NCBI GenBank assembly: GCA_041623895.1
Contig: JBFJVZ010000327.1
Span: 1-9,216 of the forward strand
Length of the DNA stretch: 9,216 bases
Direction: 5' to 3'
Source: JBFJVZ01 sp041623895
Lineage (GTDB): Bacteria; Planctomycetota; Planctomycetia; Pirellulales; Pirellulaceae
In this document: positions 1 through 7,202 of the stretch, piece by piece
Layout of the letters: each line of letters opens with the position of its first letter
Numbering within the stretch: position 1 is the first letter of the stretch
Program-made: the position numbers and the translations under genes
Notes under the pieces: model-generated
Databases searched by the model: none
Told to the model about the DNA's origin: nothing
The model's input: the letters and a program-made list of their open reading frames with translations, nothing else

Positions 1-1788
1 GTCTACATCATGGCGGACGAACTGGGTTATTACGAATTGTCGTGTATGGGAAATCCGAACATTAGCACGCCGAACATCGATCGGATGGCAGCCGAAGGAA
101 TTCGCTTCACGCAAGCTTTGGCTGGATCGTCGGTCTGCGCGCCGACACGATGCTGCTTGATGACGGGCAAGCACAGCGGCCACACGTCAGTCCGCAGTAA
201 CGGCGGCGGAACACCACTTCGCGGCGGCGAGCCCACAATTGCGTCGATTTTGAAAAACGCGGGATACGCAACGGGCGGCTTCGGCAAATGGGGTTGCGGC
301 GGACGTGGATCGACCGGTGTCCCTGAACAGCATGGCTTTGATGTCTTCTTTGGTTATTACGATCAAGTCCACGCCCACACCTACTATCCGCCGTATCTGG
401 TTCGCAATAGCGAAGAAGTACCGCTGGAGGGCAACCACGGCATGAGCGACGGTAAAACTTATTCCCACTATTTGATCCATGAAGCCGCAATCAAGTTCAT
501 TCGCGAAAACAAAGACCGGCCTTTCTTTTGCTACATGCCTTACACACCACCGCACGGCATCTTTGACATTCCTGATTCCGATCCTGCCTGGCAGGTTTAC
601 AAAGACAAGCCATGGCCCGAGCAAGCCAAGCGTTACGCCGCGATGGTCGGAATGGTCGATCGGCAGGTTGGCGAGACATTGGATCTGCTGCGTGAGCTAG
701 ACCTTGAAGACAACACCGTCGTGTTCTTCTGCGGCGACAACGGAGGCAACGATTATTTTCGCGACCCGCAGCATCCACGAGGATTTCACAACGCCAACAA
801 GAATCCCAAAACGGGTGTGGAGTTTCGCGGAACGAAAGGAACGTTGTACGAAGGAGGGTTGAGAATCCCGATGATCGCGCGCTGGCCCGGAAAAATAAAA
901 GCCGGTCAAATCAGCGATCTGTTGTGGTATTTTCCCGATGTGATGCCGACGATCACGGAATTAACTGGCACCAAAGCACCCGGCGACATCGATGGCATGT
1001 CAATCGTTCCCGAGTTGCTGGGCGAATCGGCCGCCGGACGAAAGCAGGATCAACACGAATACCTGTACTGGGAATTGGGCGGCCAAATTGCCGTGCGAAT
1101 GAAGGATTGGAAAGCGGTCAAACCTCGCAGCGGCGACTGGCAGCTGTACGACCTGGCATTGGACGTCAGTGAGACAAAGAACCTGGCCGCGACCAATTCT
1201 CAGATACTCGACAAGCTGACCAAGATCGCAGAACAAGCAAGTACGCCCGTCCAGGAGGGCACGTTTTCCAATCCGGAGATTCACGAAAGGGATCGCCGGG
1301 CGAAATTCGGCGGCCAGCCCAAACGTTCAAGCCAATCGCGTGTGCTTCCCAAACAGGGCTTGCTGCCGAACAAAAATTTTAAAATCGTCAGTTTCAGCAG
1401 TGAAAGCGGACCGCAGCGACAGGCTGCTCATGCGATCGATGGCGATCCCAAGACGCATTGGCATACAAGCTTTGCCGGAAAAGTTGAACAGCATCCGCAC
1501 GAAATGGTGATTGATTTGGGCTCGAGCTACACCATCCGCGGCTTTCGCTACCTCGCTCGGCAAGATGGCGGCTGGAATGGGGCGGTGAAGGATTGTGAGT
1601 TCTACATCGGTGATTCGTTGCGAGAATTTGGCCAGCCCGCCGTCAAATCATCCTTCAAGAAATTGAAGGAGCCGCAAGAAGCGAAATGCGAACCCACCGC
1701 CGGTCGCTATGTGCGCATCCGGATTTTGTCGGAAGTCAACGGCGGCCCCTGGGCATCGATCTCCGAATTGGGAGTGGTTGGCGAGTAA
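1..1788 (+). CDS. Sulfatase (arylsulfatase A-like) with C-terminal F5/8 type C domain, 5'-truncated by window edge
   Basis: The enzyme would hydrolyse sulfate esters, probably on sulfated polysaccharides or glycans, in the periplasm or outside the cell. The frame is open to base 1 and reads V-Y-I before the ATG at 10. That is the first beta strand of the sulfatase fold, so the ATG is internal and the true start, with any signal peptide, lies upstream. Numbering from that Met, C43-A-P-T-R47 is the C-x-P-x-R signature whose Cys becomes formylglycine. K93 (GKWG), G242-D-N-G-G246 (metal ligands) and K276 (GTKG) are also present. The first metal motif is A-D-E-L-G where most relatives have D-D. 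The catalytic part ends near residue 405. A linker follows, then residues ~458-592 form a galactose-binding-like (F5/8 type C, discoidin) domain with AIDGD and ending in RYVRIRILSEVNG..ASISELGV. This domain probably binds glycan. The substrate cannot be named. The gene is likely unrelated to the PKS locus downstream. Confidence 0.93.
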   Translation, partial: VYIMADELGYYELSCMGNPNISTPNIDRMAAEGIRFTQALAGSSVCAPTRCCLMTGKHSGHTSVRSNGGGTPLRGGEPTIASILKNAGYATGGFGKWGCGGRGSTGVPEQHGFDVFFGYYDQVHAHTYYPPYLVRNSEEVPLEGNHGMSDGKTYSHYLIHEAAIKFIRENKDRPFFCYMPYTPPHGIFDIPDSDPAWQVYKDKPWPEQAKRYAAMVGMVDRQVGETLDLLRELDLEDNTVVFFCGDNGGNDYFRDPQHPRGFHNANKNPKTGVEFRGTKGTLYEGGLRIPMIARWPGKIKAGQISDLLWYFPDVMPTITELTGTKAPGDIDGMSIVPELLGESAAGRKQDQHEYLYWELGGQIAVRMKDWKAVKPRSGDWQLYDLALDVSETKNLAATNSQILDKLTKIAEQASTPVQEGTFSNPEIHERDRRAKFGGQPKRSSQSRVLPKQGLLPNKNFKIVSFSSESGPQRQAAHAIDGDPKTHWHTSFAGKVEQHPHEMVIDLGSSYTIRGFRYLARQDGGWNGAVKDCEFYIGDSLREFGQPAVKSSFKKLKEPQEAKCEPTAGRYVRIRILSEVNGGPWASISELGVVGE

Positions 1789-1790
1789 CG

Positions 1791-2041
1791 AGTAGGGTGG
1801 GTCAGGCAGGCCGATTCACGTGATTCGTTTGCTGAAGGAAGGATTCCTGTTCCGTGACCGATTGTGGTGAATGAGGCAACCGCCGGCGCCGACCCACCAC
1901 TGGTGCTTCGGCCCGTTATTGCTGCGATCGCTGGGTCGGCGCGGCGGATCGATTCGCTTGGAACAATTTACGAGTTCGTAATGCATCTCTCTCCTCAATC
2001 ACGCCGTCTCCCCTTTCACCGCCCGCTTGACCCACCCTACT
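1791..2041. repeat. MITE-like intergenic element with 17-bp inverted ends and nested hairpin
   Basis: The left end AGTAGGGTGGGTCAGGC (1791-1807) and right end GCTTGACCCACCCTACT (2025-2041) are inverted copies with one mismatch in 17. Inside lies a second inverted pair: 1880-1896 against 1932-1947, sharing CGCCGACCCA/TGGGTCGGCG as a perfect 10-bp core and extending to 16 bp with one bulged base. The GACCCA core thus occurs four times in alternating orientation. GTAA appears just outside each end (1785-1788 and 2043-2046), offset by one or two bases, so it is only a weak target-duplication candidate. The element starts two bases after the sulfatase stop and ends 34 bp before the next start. It carries no credible protein gene. 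It could be a non-autonomous mobile repeat, a terminator for the sulfatase, or both. From memory, GTAGGGTGGGTC-type repeats are frequent in Pirellulales genomes, but this was not checked. Confidence 0.72.
1880..1947. repeat. Internal long hairpin of the intergenic element
   Basis: The left arm 1880-1896 (CCGCCGGCGCCGACCCA) pairs with the right arm 1932-1947 (TGGGTCGGCGCGGCGG) along 16 bp with a single bulged G. The loop of 35 nt contains a small palindrome, CACCACTGGTG. The stem is GC-rich and would be very stable in RNA from either strand. No T-run follows on either side, so a classical intrinsic terminator is not evident. It may still stop or pause transcription leaving the sulfatase gene. 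Confidence 0.65.
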
Positions 2042-2063
2042 GGTAAGATCTTTTCGCTCTCGT

Positions 2064-2069
2064 GAAGGG
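2064..2069 (+). promoter_or_regulatory. Ribosome binding site deciding a GTG start
   Basis: GAAGGG lies six bases before the GTG at 2076. It supports that non-ATG codon as the start of the first methyltransferase. No convincing -35/-10 pair is visible in the 34 bases between the repeat element and this start, so the operon promoter may lie inside the repeat element. Confidence 0.55.
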
Positions 2070-2075
2070 TGAATT

Positions 2076-2774
2076 GTGAAGCAAAGACATTTATTACCCG
2101 AGTTAATGGATGATCCAAGTCTTAATCAGCAGGATCACCTGTTGGCGCTGCGCGGTCTGCAGAGGATCAATCGATGGACCCATATGGCTGGCTTGGCTTG
2201 GCAGCCGATCGAAGAGCTGGCCTGTCAGCATCCTGGAAAGACACTACGAGTATTGGACATCGCCACCGGTAGCGCGGACCTGCCAATCCAGATTTGGCAA
2301 CGTGCGCAGCGGGCATCAATCAAATTGGAAATCGAGGCCTGCGATGTAAGTGATCAGGCGGTGGCGTTCGCCCGGAAAAACTGCCGACGGGCACGAGCCC
2401 CGATTCATCTTTTCGCCCTCGATGTGCTCCATGATTCGATTCCGGCCGGGTACGATATCGTGCTCTGCTCGACGTTCCTGCATCATCTGACCAATGATCA
2501 GACTTTGTTGGTGCTCGATAAGATGGCTCGCGCGGCGTCCCGGCGTGTGGTGGCTGTCGACTTGGTGCGGGGCCGATTGAATTGGTTGCAGGTTTGGCTG
2601 GCGTGTCGCCTGCTATCTCGCTCACGCATTGTCCATTACGATGGCCCGCAGTCGATTCGCGCGTCGTACACACCAGCTGAGGTTGACGAAATCGTGCGGA
2701 AATTGTCTTTCGCAAACTATCGCATCACTTCGCACTGGCCCTGCCGGTTTGTGTTCGTCGGAGACATTGCCTGA
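2076..2774 (+). CDS. Class I SAM-dependent methyltransferase, first gene of tailoring operon
   Basis: This 232-residue protein is predicted to be cytosolic and to transfer a methyl group from S-adenosylmethionine. Residues 59-68 (VLDIATGSAD) form motif I, with D61 starting the glycine-rich loop. An acidic residue follows at the end of strand 2 (IEACDVSDQAV). IVLCSTFLHHLT is the motif IV strand, and a KMARAASRRVVAVDL strand/helix follows. The start is GTG, with GAAGGG six bases upstream. Its TGA shares one A with the ATG of the FAD enzyme gene, which implies translational coupling. The N-terminus (MDDPSLNQQDHLLALRGLQRIN) lies outside the Rossmann core and may shape the substrate pocket. The context suggests methylation of a polyketide phenol or quinol. 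SrsB of the S. griseus phenolic-lipid pathway is a functional analogue, though homology is not claimed. Whether it acts on O or C cannot be read from sequence. Confidence 0.85.
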   Translation: MKQRHLLPELMDDPSLNQQDHLLALRGLQRINRWTHMAGLAWQPIEELACQHPGKTLRVLDIATGSADLPIQIWQRAQRASIKLEIEACDVSDQAVAFARKNCRRARAPIHLFALDVLHDSIPAGYDIVLCSTFLHHLTNDQTLLVLDKMARAASRRVVAVDLVRGRLNWLQVWLACRLLSRSRIVHYDGPQSIRASYTPAEVDEIVRKLSFANYRITSHWPCRFVFVGDIA

Positions 2775-3949
2775 TGAACAGCGAAATGATTGCCGGGACA
2801 CTCGATGCCCGCCAGGCAGCCGACCGGCAGTGGGATGTGTTGGTCATCGGCGGCGGTCCATCAGGCGCCATCGCGGCTCGTGAGTGTGCGCGAAGTGGTG
2901 CGAGTGTGCTGTTGGTTGATCGAAGTCGCTTTCCCCGCCGGAAGGTCTGTGGCTGCTGTCTGAACGGCGCGGCCTTGGGAGTTCTGGAGCAGCTTGGTTT
3001 GGGTCAGCTTCCCAATCACTGCGGTGCCGTTGAAATCAATTACTTCAAGCTGGCAAGTCGCAGGCGGTTCGCCACGGTACCGATCAGCTCCGGTGTCTCG
3101 CTCTCGCGTGAGCGTTTAGATGCGGAACTGATTGCAGCCGCAGTTGGCAGCGGTGCTGATTTTCTGGACAACACGCAAGCCATGGTTGGCGATCACGGTG
3201 CGAAGTTCCGAAAGATCTCGCTACGATCGGAAACAGGGGAGCAGCAGACGTTGGCTCGAATGGTCGTCGTCGCGGCTGGACTTGGTAACCGCGTGTTCCT
3301 CGACCGGCATTCCGAAGGTCGGCAAACGGAGCGAAATTCAAGGATCGGCGCCGGGACGATTCTCGATTCGGCTCCGGATGATTATCAGCCGGGCACGATT
3401 TATATGGCCTGTCATCGCCAAGGTTATGTGGGATTGGTGTACCTGGAAGATGGGCGATTTGATATTGCGGCCGCGCTGGATTGTTCAGCGGTCAAAGCAC
3501 TTGGTGGAATCGGCCCGTTGGCGGAAAAGGTGATTCGCCATTCAGGTTTTCGCGTGCCGGATGGGCTCGGCCAAACCAAGTGGCAAGGAACTGCAAAACT
3601 TACGCAGATGCGTCAACAAGTGTACGGAGAACGATTCTTGGTGGTCGGTGACGCCGCGGGTTACGTGGAACCGTTCACGGGCGAGGGGATGGCTTGGGGG
3701 CTCGCTTCCGGTAGGGCGGTTGCTCCTTTTGTGATTGAATCACTGGATGTGGGCACGTCAGTGAGCGGACCACAGTGGGCCGAGAAGCGAACGGCGTTGC
3801 TGCACAGCCGCATGCGTCTGTGTCGTACGGTCAGCCGCTTGCTCCGCTACCCGACGGTCGTTAGCATCGCTGCCTGGGGATTGTCGCTGGCACCACGGTT
3901 AGCGGCCCCCGTCGTGAAGTCGTTAAACAAATCTTTCGCCTTGCATTGA
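2774..3949 (+). CDS. FAD-dependent oxidoreductase, geranylgeranyl-reductase / PHBH-like family
   Basis: This is a 391-residue flavoprotein. D21-VLVIGGGPSG-31 is the dinucleotide-binding P-loop, and D49 (LLVD) is the acidic residue expected to bind the FAD ribose. K57-V-C-G-C-C-L-N-G65 follows at the site where relatives carry K-x-C-G-x. FLVVG292-D293-AAGYVEPFTGEGM is the second FAD motif, with the G-E-G-M typical of geranylgeranyl reductases and related monooxygenases. The ATG overlaps the preceding stop codon by one base, which supports this start; ATG at 2786 is an alternative. Two activities fit: ring hydroxylation or oxidation of an alkylresorcinol to a hydroquinone or quinone, as flavin enzyme SrsC does in S. 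griseus, or reduction of alkene bonds in a lipid chain, as in geranylgeranyl reductases. Motifs alone do not separate these. No membrane segment is obvious. The C-terminal part (LRYPTVVSIAAWGLSLAPRL) is hydrophobic and could contact membrane lipid. Confidence 0.87.
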   Translation: MNSEMIAGTLDARQAADRQWDVLVIGGGPSGAIAARECARSGASVLLVDRSRFPRRKVCGCCLNGAALGVLEQLGLGQLPNHCGAVEINYFKLASRRRFATVPISSGVSLSRERLDAELIAAAVGSGADFLDNTQAMVGDHGAKFRKISLRSETGEQQTLARMVVVAAGLGNRVFLDRHSEGRQTERNSRIGAGTILDSAPDDYQPGTIYMACHRQGYVGLVYLEDGRFDIAAALDCSAVKALGGIGPLAEKVIRHSGFRVPDGLGQTKWQGTAKLTQMRQQVYGERFLVVGDAAGYVEPFTGEGMAWGLASGRAVAPFVIESLDVGTSVSGPQWAEKRTALLHSRMRLCRTVSRLLRYPTVVSIAAWGLSLAPRLAAPVVKSLNKSFALH

Positions 3950-3961
3950 TCGAGATCCCCC

Positions 3962-4825
3962 ATGATTAGTTACGAAGGCGTGAAGAAGACCGAAATTCGC
4001 AATCATTACGAATTGGGAACGTTGTTTTATCGCTTGCTGTGGGGAGTTCACATCCATCACGGGCTGTGGAATGCGGACGAATCGATTCAGCTGGCGCAAC
4101 ACCAACTGATGGAGCATCTGTTGAAAGCATCCAAGATCCCACGCGGGGCTGCGGTCGTCGACATTGGATGCGGCATGGGTGGCAGTTCGATTCACCTGGC
4201 ACGGCACCATGACTGCCGGGTCACCGGTGTTACGTTAAGTGGCCTGCAGCGCTGCTGGGCAAGTACTTCGGCCAGGTTGAAAGGTGTTGGTGGCTCCGCG
4301 AGGTTCATCCGTCAGGATGCGGAGCAAGTGGCTTTCGATGATGAATCCTTTGACTATTTGTGGAGCATCGAGTGCACCGAGCACTTGTTTGACAAACCCG
4401 CGTTCTTTCGGCGGGCGAGCCGTTGGTTGAAACCCGGCGGTGGCGTTGCTTTGTGCGTTTGGCATGCCGGTGACGAACCTCACAGCGAAGCAGACATTCG
4501 ACAAGTCGAAGCGGTTTGCGACGCGTTTTTGTGTCCTTCCCTGGGCAGCGTCGAAGATTACAAGACCTGGTTGACCGCTGCCGGGTTGCAAGTCGCCGAC
4601 GTCTGCGATCTGACGGCGCGGGTAACACAGACTTGGGAAATCTGCAAAAGGCGTGTGGAGCGATCAGGCGCGTCCCTGTTGTCGCGGGTGTTTGGCCGCA
4701 ACATGGTTCAGTTCGTCGATAACTTCGAAACCATCCTCCGGGCCTACGAAAGCGGCGCGATGAAATATTGCAGCATCGTTGCCACAAAACCGCAGCACGA
4801 TACGGCAGCTGAAAGCTCCCGCTAG
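3962..4825 (+). CDS. SAM-dependent methyltransferase, gamma-tocopherol-methyltransferase-like
   Basis: This 287-residue class I methyltransferase has the N-terminal signature N14-H-Y-E-L..FYRLLWG28-V-H-I-H-H-G-L-W36. That pattern is seen in the group including tocopherol, sarcosine and related methyltransferases. Motif I is VVD67-I-G-C-G-M-G-G74. Motif II/III contains RVTGVTLSGLQ. Then come FIRQDAEQVAFDDESFDYLWSIECTEHL (adenine contact and motif IV) and RWLKPGGGVAL (motif VI region). It starts 12 bp after the stop of the FAD gene with only a weak GAG ribosome site, so translation may depend on coupling. Tocopherol methyltransferases methylate the aromatic ring of a prenylated quinol, so a membrane-anchored phenolic lipid made by the facing PKS is a reasonable substrate. 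This is inference. A small-molecule N-methyltransferase role is the main alternative. Confidence 0.85.
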   Translation: MISYEGVKKTEIRNHYELGTLFYRLLWGVHIHHGLWNADESIQLAQHQLMEHLLKASKIPRGAAVVDIGCGMGGSSIHLARHHDCRVTGVTLSGLQRCWASTSARLKGVGGSARFIRQDAEQVAFDDESFDYLWSIECTEHLFDKPAFFRRASRWLKPGGGVALCVWHAGDEPHSEADIRQVEAVCDAFLCPSLGSVEDYKTWLTAAGLQVADVCDLTARVTQTWEICKRRVERSGASLLSRVFGRNMVQFVDNFETILRAYESGAMKYCSIVATKPQHDTAAESSR

Positions 4826-4882
4826 GCCGATATACGTTTCCCGGGAGGGCGCAGCTGCTGCTGAGCCGTGAAATTCCTCCCG
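4805..4882. terminator. Possible bidirectional terminator with a shared central arm between convergent genes
   Basis: The arm CGGGAG at 4842-4847 can pair upstream with CTCCCG at 4816-4821 (20-nt loop). Outer arms GCAGCTG 4805-4811 and CAGCTGC 4852-4858 then add 7 bp across a symmetric 4x4 internal loop. Alternatively CGGGAGG at 4842-4848 can pair downstream with CCTCCCG at 4876-4882 (27-nt loop). The upstream form overlaps the methyltransferase stop codon. The downstream form lies just past the transporter stop on the other strand. Neither has a T-run, so intrinsic termination is only a possibility. Confidence 0.35.
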
Positions 4883-4890
4883 CTATGGCT

Positions 4891-7191
4891 TCAGGCGATA
4901 TTCGCCGCGGCAGCCGCCTCGCCCTGCCGGGCCCCTCCCTGTGCCTGTTGCTTGACAAATAGCTTGCCCAGTGGGCCCGACAACAGCGCGGGTAAAATCA
5001 ACAAATCGCCCACCAGTGCGGCCATCAGCAACACGAACACCATCCAGGCAAAACGGCTGGCTGGCATAAAAGTGCTGAACACAAAGACCAGCATGCCGAC
5101 ACCACAGATGATACTGGTCTGTACGATGGCGTTGGCGCAGCGGGCAAACGATCGGCGGACCGCATCGTGTGTCGAATATCCGGCCGAGACTTCGCGGCGA
5201 AAACACGTCAAGAAATGCAACGTATCGACAACGGCAATGCCCAACGCGATGCTTGCTGTCATGAGCGTACCAATGTCGATCGGCACATCCATCCATCCCA
5301 TCAGACCAAAGACTGCCGCGGTCGGAAAAGCATTCGGAATCATCGCCAGCAATCCGGCTCGCACACTCTTCAGCACGATCATCATCACGACACCGACGAT
5401 GGCAAATGCGGCAACAAAACTCTTGATCAAATCAGACAACAGGATTCGCTGCGTTTGATATATCAGTGGGAGTGCGCCAGTCACGGTTAGTTCGACGCTT
5501 CCTTTTTCATGCACGGCAAATTCCCGGATGAGCGGGACGATTCGATCCTTTAGCTCTTCAAGAAACACCTCGTAATCGAGTTCATTAAGTGCCCCAACGC
5601 GTGCAGCGACTCGCCATGATTGACGCTGATCGTCTTGATGCAAGTAACGTGCATCGCTGAAACGCCGTAGCGATATCTTTTCTTGAGCAATTCGTCGAAC
5701 TAACCTTCCCACGCTGCTGCCGCGTTGCTGTGTCGGCGAAAACGTTGCCGCTGACATCACTCCCTCAATTCCATCTATCTCCTTTACCCGATTGGCAACC
5801 GCCCCGACCAGATTCACGCGATCCTGGAAACTCAGTGCTGAGTCTGCCGGAAAGTGGACCACGACTTCAACCGGCACAGTAGGCCCGAGGTTCTCTTCCA
5901 GCCACGCGTAGTCGGCGAGAATTCGATCGCGCGGAGAGAACAGATCCCGCAGCTGTACCGAGGTTTGCACCGACATCAGACCCCAGCCGAGTGCCAGGAT
6001 CAGCACAACGCCGACCGCACTGACAGTCATGGATCGCTGGATAATCCAATCCGCCAGTGACTGCCAAATGCGCTGCAGCCACGCGCGTTCCACCCGCGGG
6101 AGATAACGCCCGCGACAGCTGGTGATACCCCAAAGTTCCAATACACCGGGCAACAACAGAAACAACAGCAACAACGTAACGACGACACCAATGGCTGCGA
6201 AGCCGCCAAACACGCGAATCGGTTCGACGCTACTGACAATTAGCGAACAGAGTCCAATCGCCGTGGTGGCGGTTGCCAATGCACAGGGTGACCAACCCAG
6301 CCGCATCGCTCTTTGCGGCGCGTTTGCGATGCTGCCGCTGTTGACTTCGTCCAAGTAATAATTGACCAGGTGCACGCCGGCGGCAATGGTCAGCACAAAC
6401 ACCAGCGGCGGCATCAGGATCAGGATCGCATTCATTGGCACACCGGACGCGTACACAAGCGTCAGGCACAATCCTTCGCCGGCCGCCGCGGCCGCCAGAT
6501 TCGTAACCGCGTAGCGCCAGCTACCCAGGCACCACCAGCACAAGAACAACGACAGCAGAGCCGACGGTGGTGCGCACCAAATCAGCGTGTTGACGCCGGC
6601 CTTGTCAATGGCTGATCCGTCAACCGGTGGTCCGGCGACGTGAATGGCCGCCGGCTCGACTCCGCACACATCGCACGCCGTTGTCAGGAGAGTCTCAAGC
6701 GCTTTGCTTCGCTGGTAGCCACCCATTTCGCTGAACACCACGACCGCACAACTCGATCGATCGTCCTTGCCTACCAAAACGCCACGCAAGCGGTGCACCG
6801 CTTGAGCGTGAGTCAGCCGGAGCGGCGCCGCCGTCAACTGCTGGACAACCGAGTTGCCGGTCACGATGCGATCAAATAGTTCCGCGCTATCAGTCTGATA
6901 GTGGGGATGTTCGGGGTTACTTAGCGCGGCAGCCAAATCGGGCAAACGAGGATCGTCGACGTTGCAATCGGGCCAACTGATGATCACCAATGCGGGGCTT
7001 TCGAAGCTAGCGACAAACCAGTCGAATTCCCGCCGCTGCTCGTTGCTCTCTGGAATCCACAGGTGCGGTGTGTTGAACATCGTGTTGATGCACCGCAGCG
7101 AAAAATGGACCAGAATCGGAGCGAGCAGAACCAGTGCCGCCGCGGTGACCAGAAAGCGCTGAACGAATGAAACGCGGGAAGAGGTAAACAC
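4891..7191 (-). CDS. RND/MMPL-family transporter, probable lipid exporter
   Basis: This is an inner-membrane RND permease of about 766 residues with the family's duplicated layout. TM1 spans ~13-32, followed by a periplasmic domain, TM2-6 ~202-352, TM7 ~388-407, a second periplasmic domain, and TM8-12 ~585-755. The C-terminal bundle holds GIAVVD656TLHFL, the segment where related RND proteins (HpnN-like, COG1033) carry the membrane Asp used in proton coupling. The tail is rich in Ala, Gly and Gln. The longest frame runs to a GTG at 7260, inside the PKS gene. I prefer GTG 7191, with GGA at 7200-7198, because it lies just after the PKS stop (7205-7203) and leaves a normal short cytosolic lead before TM1; TTG 7197 is also possible. 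Its position directly behind the PKS suggests export or membrane sorting of the PKS lipid, as mycobacterial MmpL proteins do for polyketide lipids. No periplasmic adaptor or outer-membrane channel is in the window. Confidence 0.88.
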   Translation of the reverse strand: MFTSSRVSFVQRFLVTAAALVLLAPILVHFSLRCINTMFNTPHLWIPESNEQRREFDWFVASFESPALVIISWPDCNVDDPRLPDLAAALSNPEHPHYQTDSAELFDRIVTGNSVVQQLTAAPLRLTHAQAVHRLRGVLVGKDDRSSCAVVVFSEMGGYQRSKALETLLTTACDVCGVEPAAIHVAGPPVDGSAIDKAGVNTLIWCAPPSALLSLFLCWWCLGSWRYAVTNLAAAAAGEGLCLTLVYASGVPMNAILILMPPLVFVLTIAAGVHLVNYYLDEVNSGSIANAPQRAMRLGWSPCALATATTAIGLCSLIVSSVEPIRVFGGFAAIGVVVTLLLLFLLLPGVLELWGITSCRGRYLPRVERAWLQRIWQSLADWIIQRSMTVSAVGVVLILALGWGLMSVQTSVQLRDLFSPRDRILADYAWLEENLGPTVPVEVVVHFPADSALSFQDRVNLVGAVANRVKEIDGIEGVMSAATFSPTQQRGSSVGRLVRRIAQEKISLRRFSDARYLHQDDQRQSWRVAARVGALNELDYEVFLEELKDRIVPLIREFAVHEKGSVELTVTGALPLIYQTQRILLSDLIKSFVAAFAIVGVVMMIVLKSVRAGLLAMIPNAFPTAAVFGLMGWMDVPIDIGTLMTASIALGIAVVDTLHFLTCFRREVSAGYSTHDAVRRSFARCANAIVQTSIICGVGMLVFVFSTFMPASRFAWMVFVLLMAALVGDLLILPALLSGPLGKLFVKQQAQGGARQGEAAAAANIA

Positions 7192-7202
7192 CGGCAATCC
7201 GA

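Noticed and set aside
1816..2046. Two ~60-residue frames within the intergenic repeat, one on each strand
   Set aside because: Both read through inverted-repeat sequence, are low in sense-like composition and lack ribosome sites.
4305..4958. 217-residue minus-strand open frame across the second methyltransferase
   Set aside because: Arg/Ser/Pro-rich and antisense to a gene with clear methyltransferase motifs; it is a shadow.
4868..5458. 196-residue plus-strand open frame opposite the end of the transporter gene
   Set aside because: It lies wholly antisense to the well-supported RND coding region, and its Thr/Ala/Met-rich composition is what the reverse of membrane-segment codons gives.
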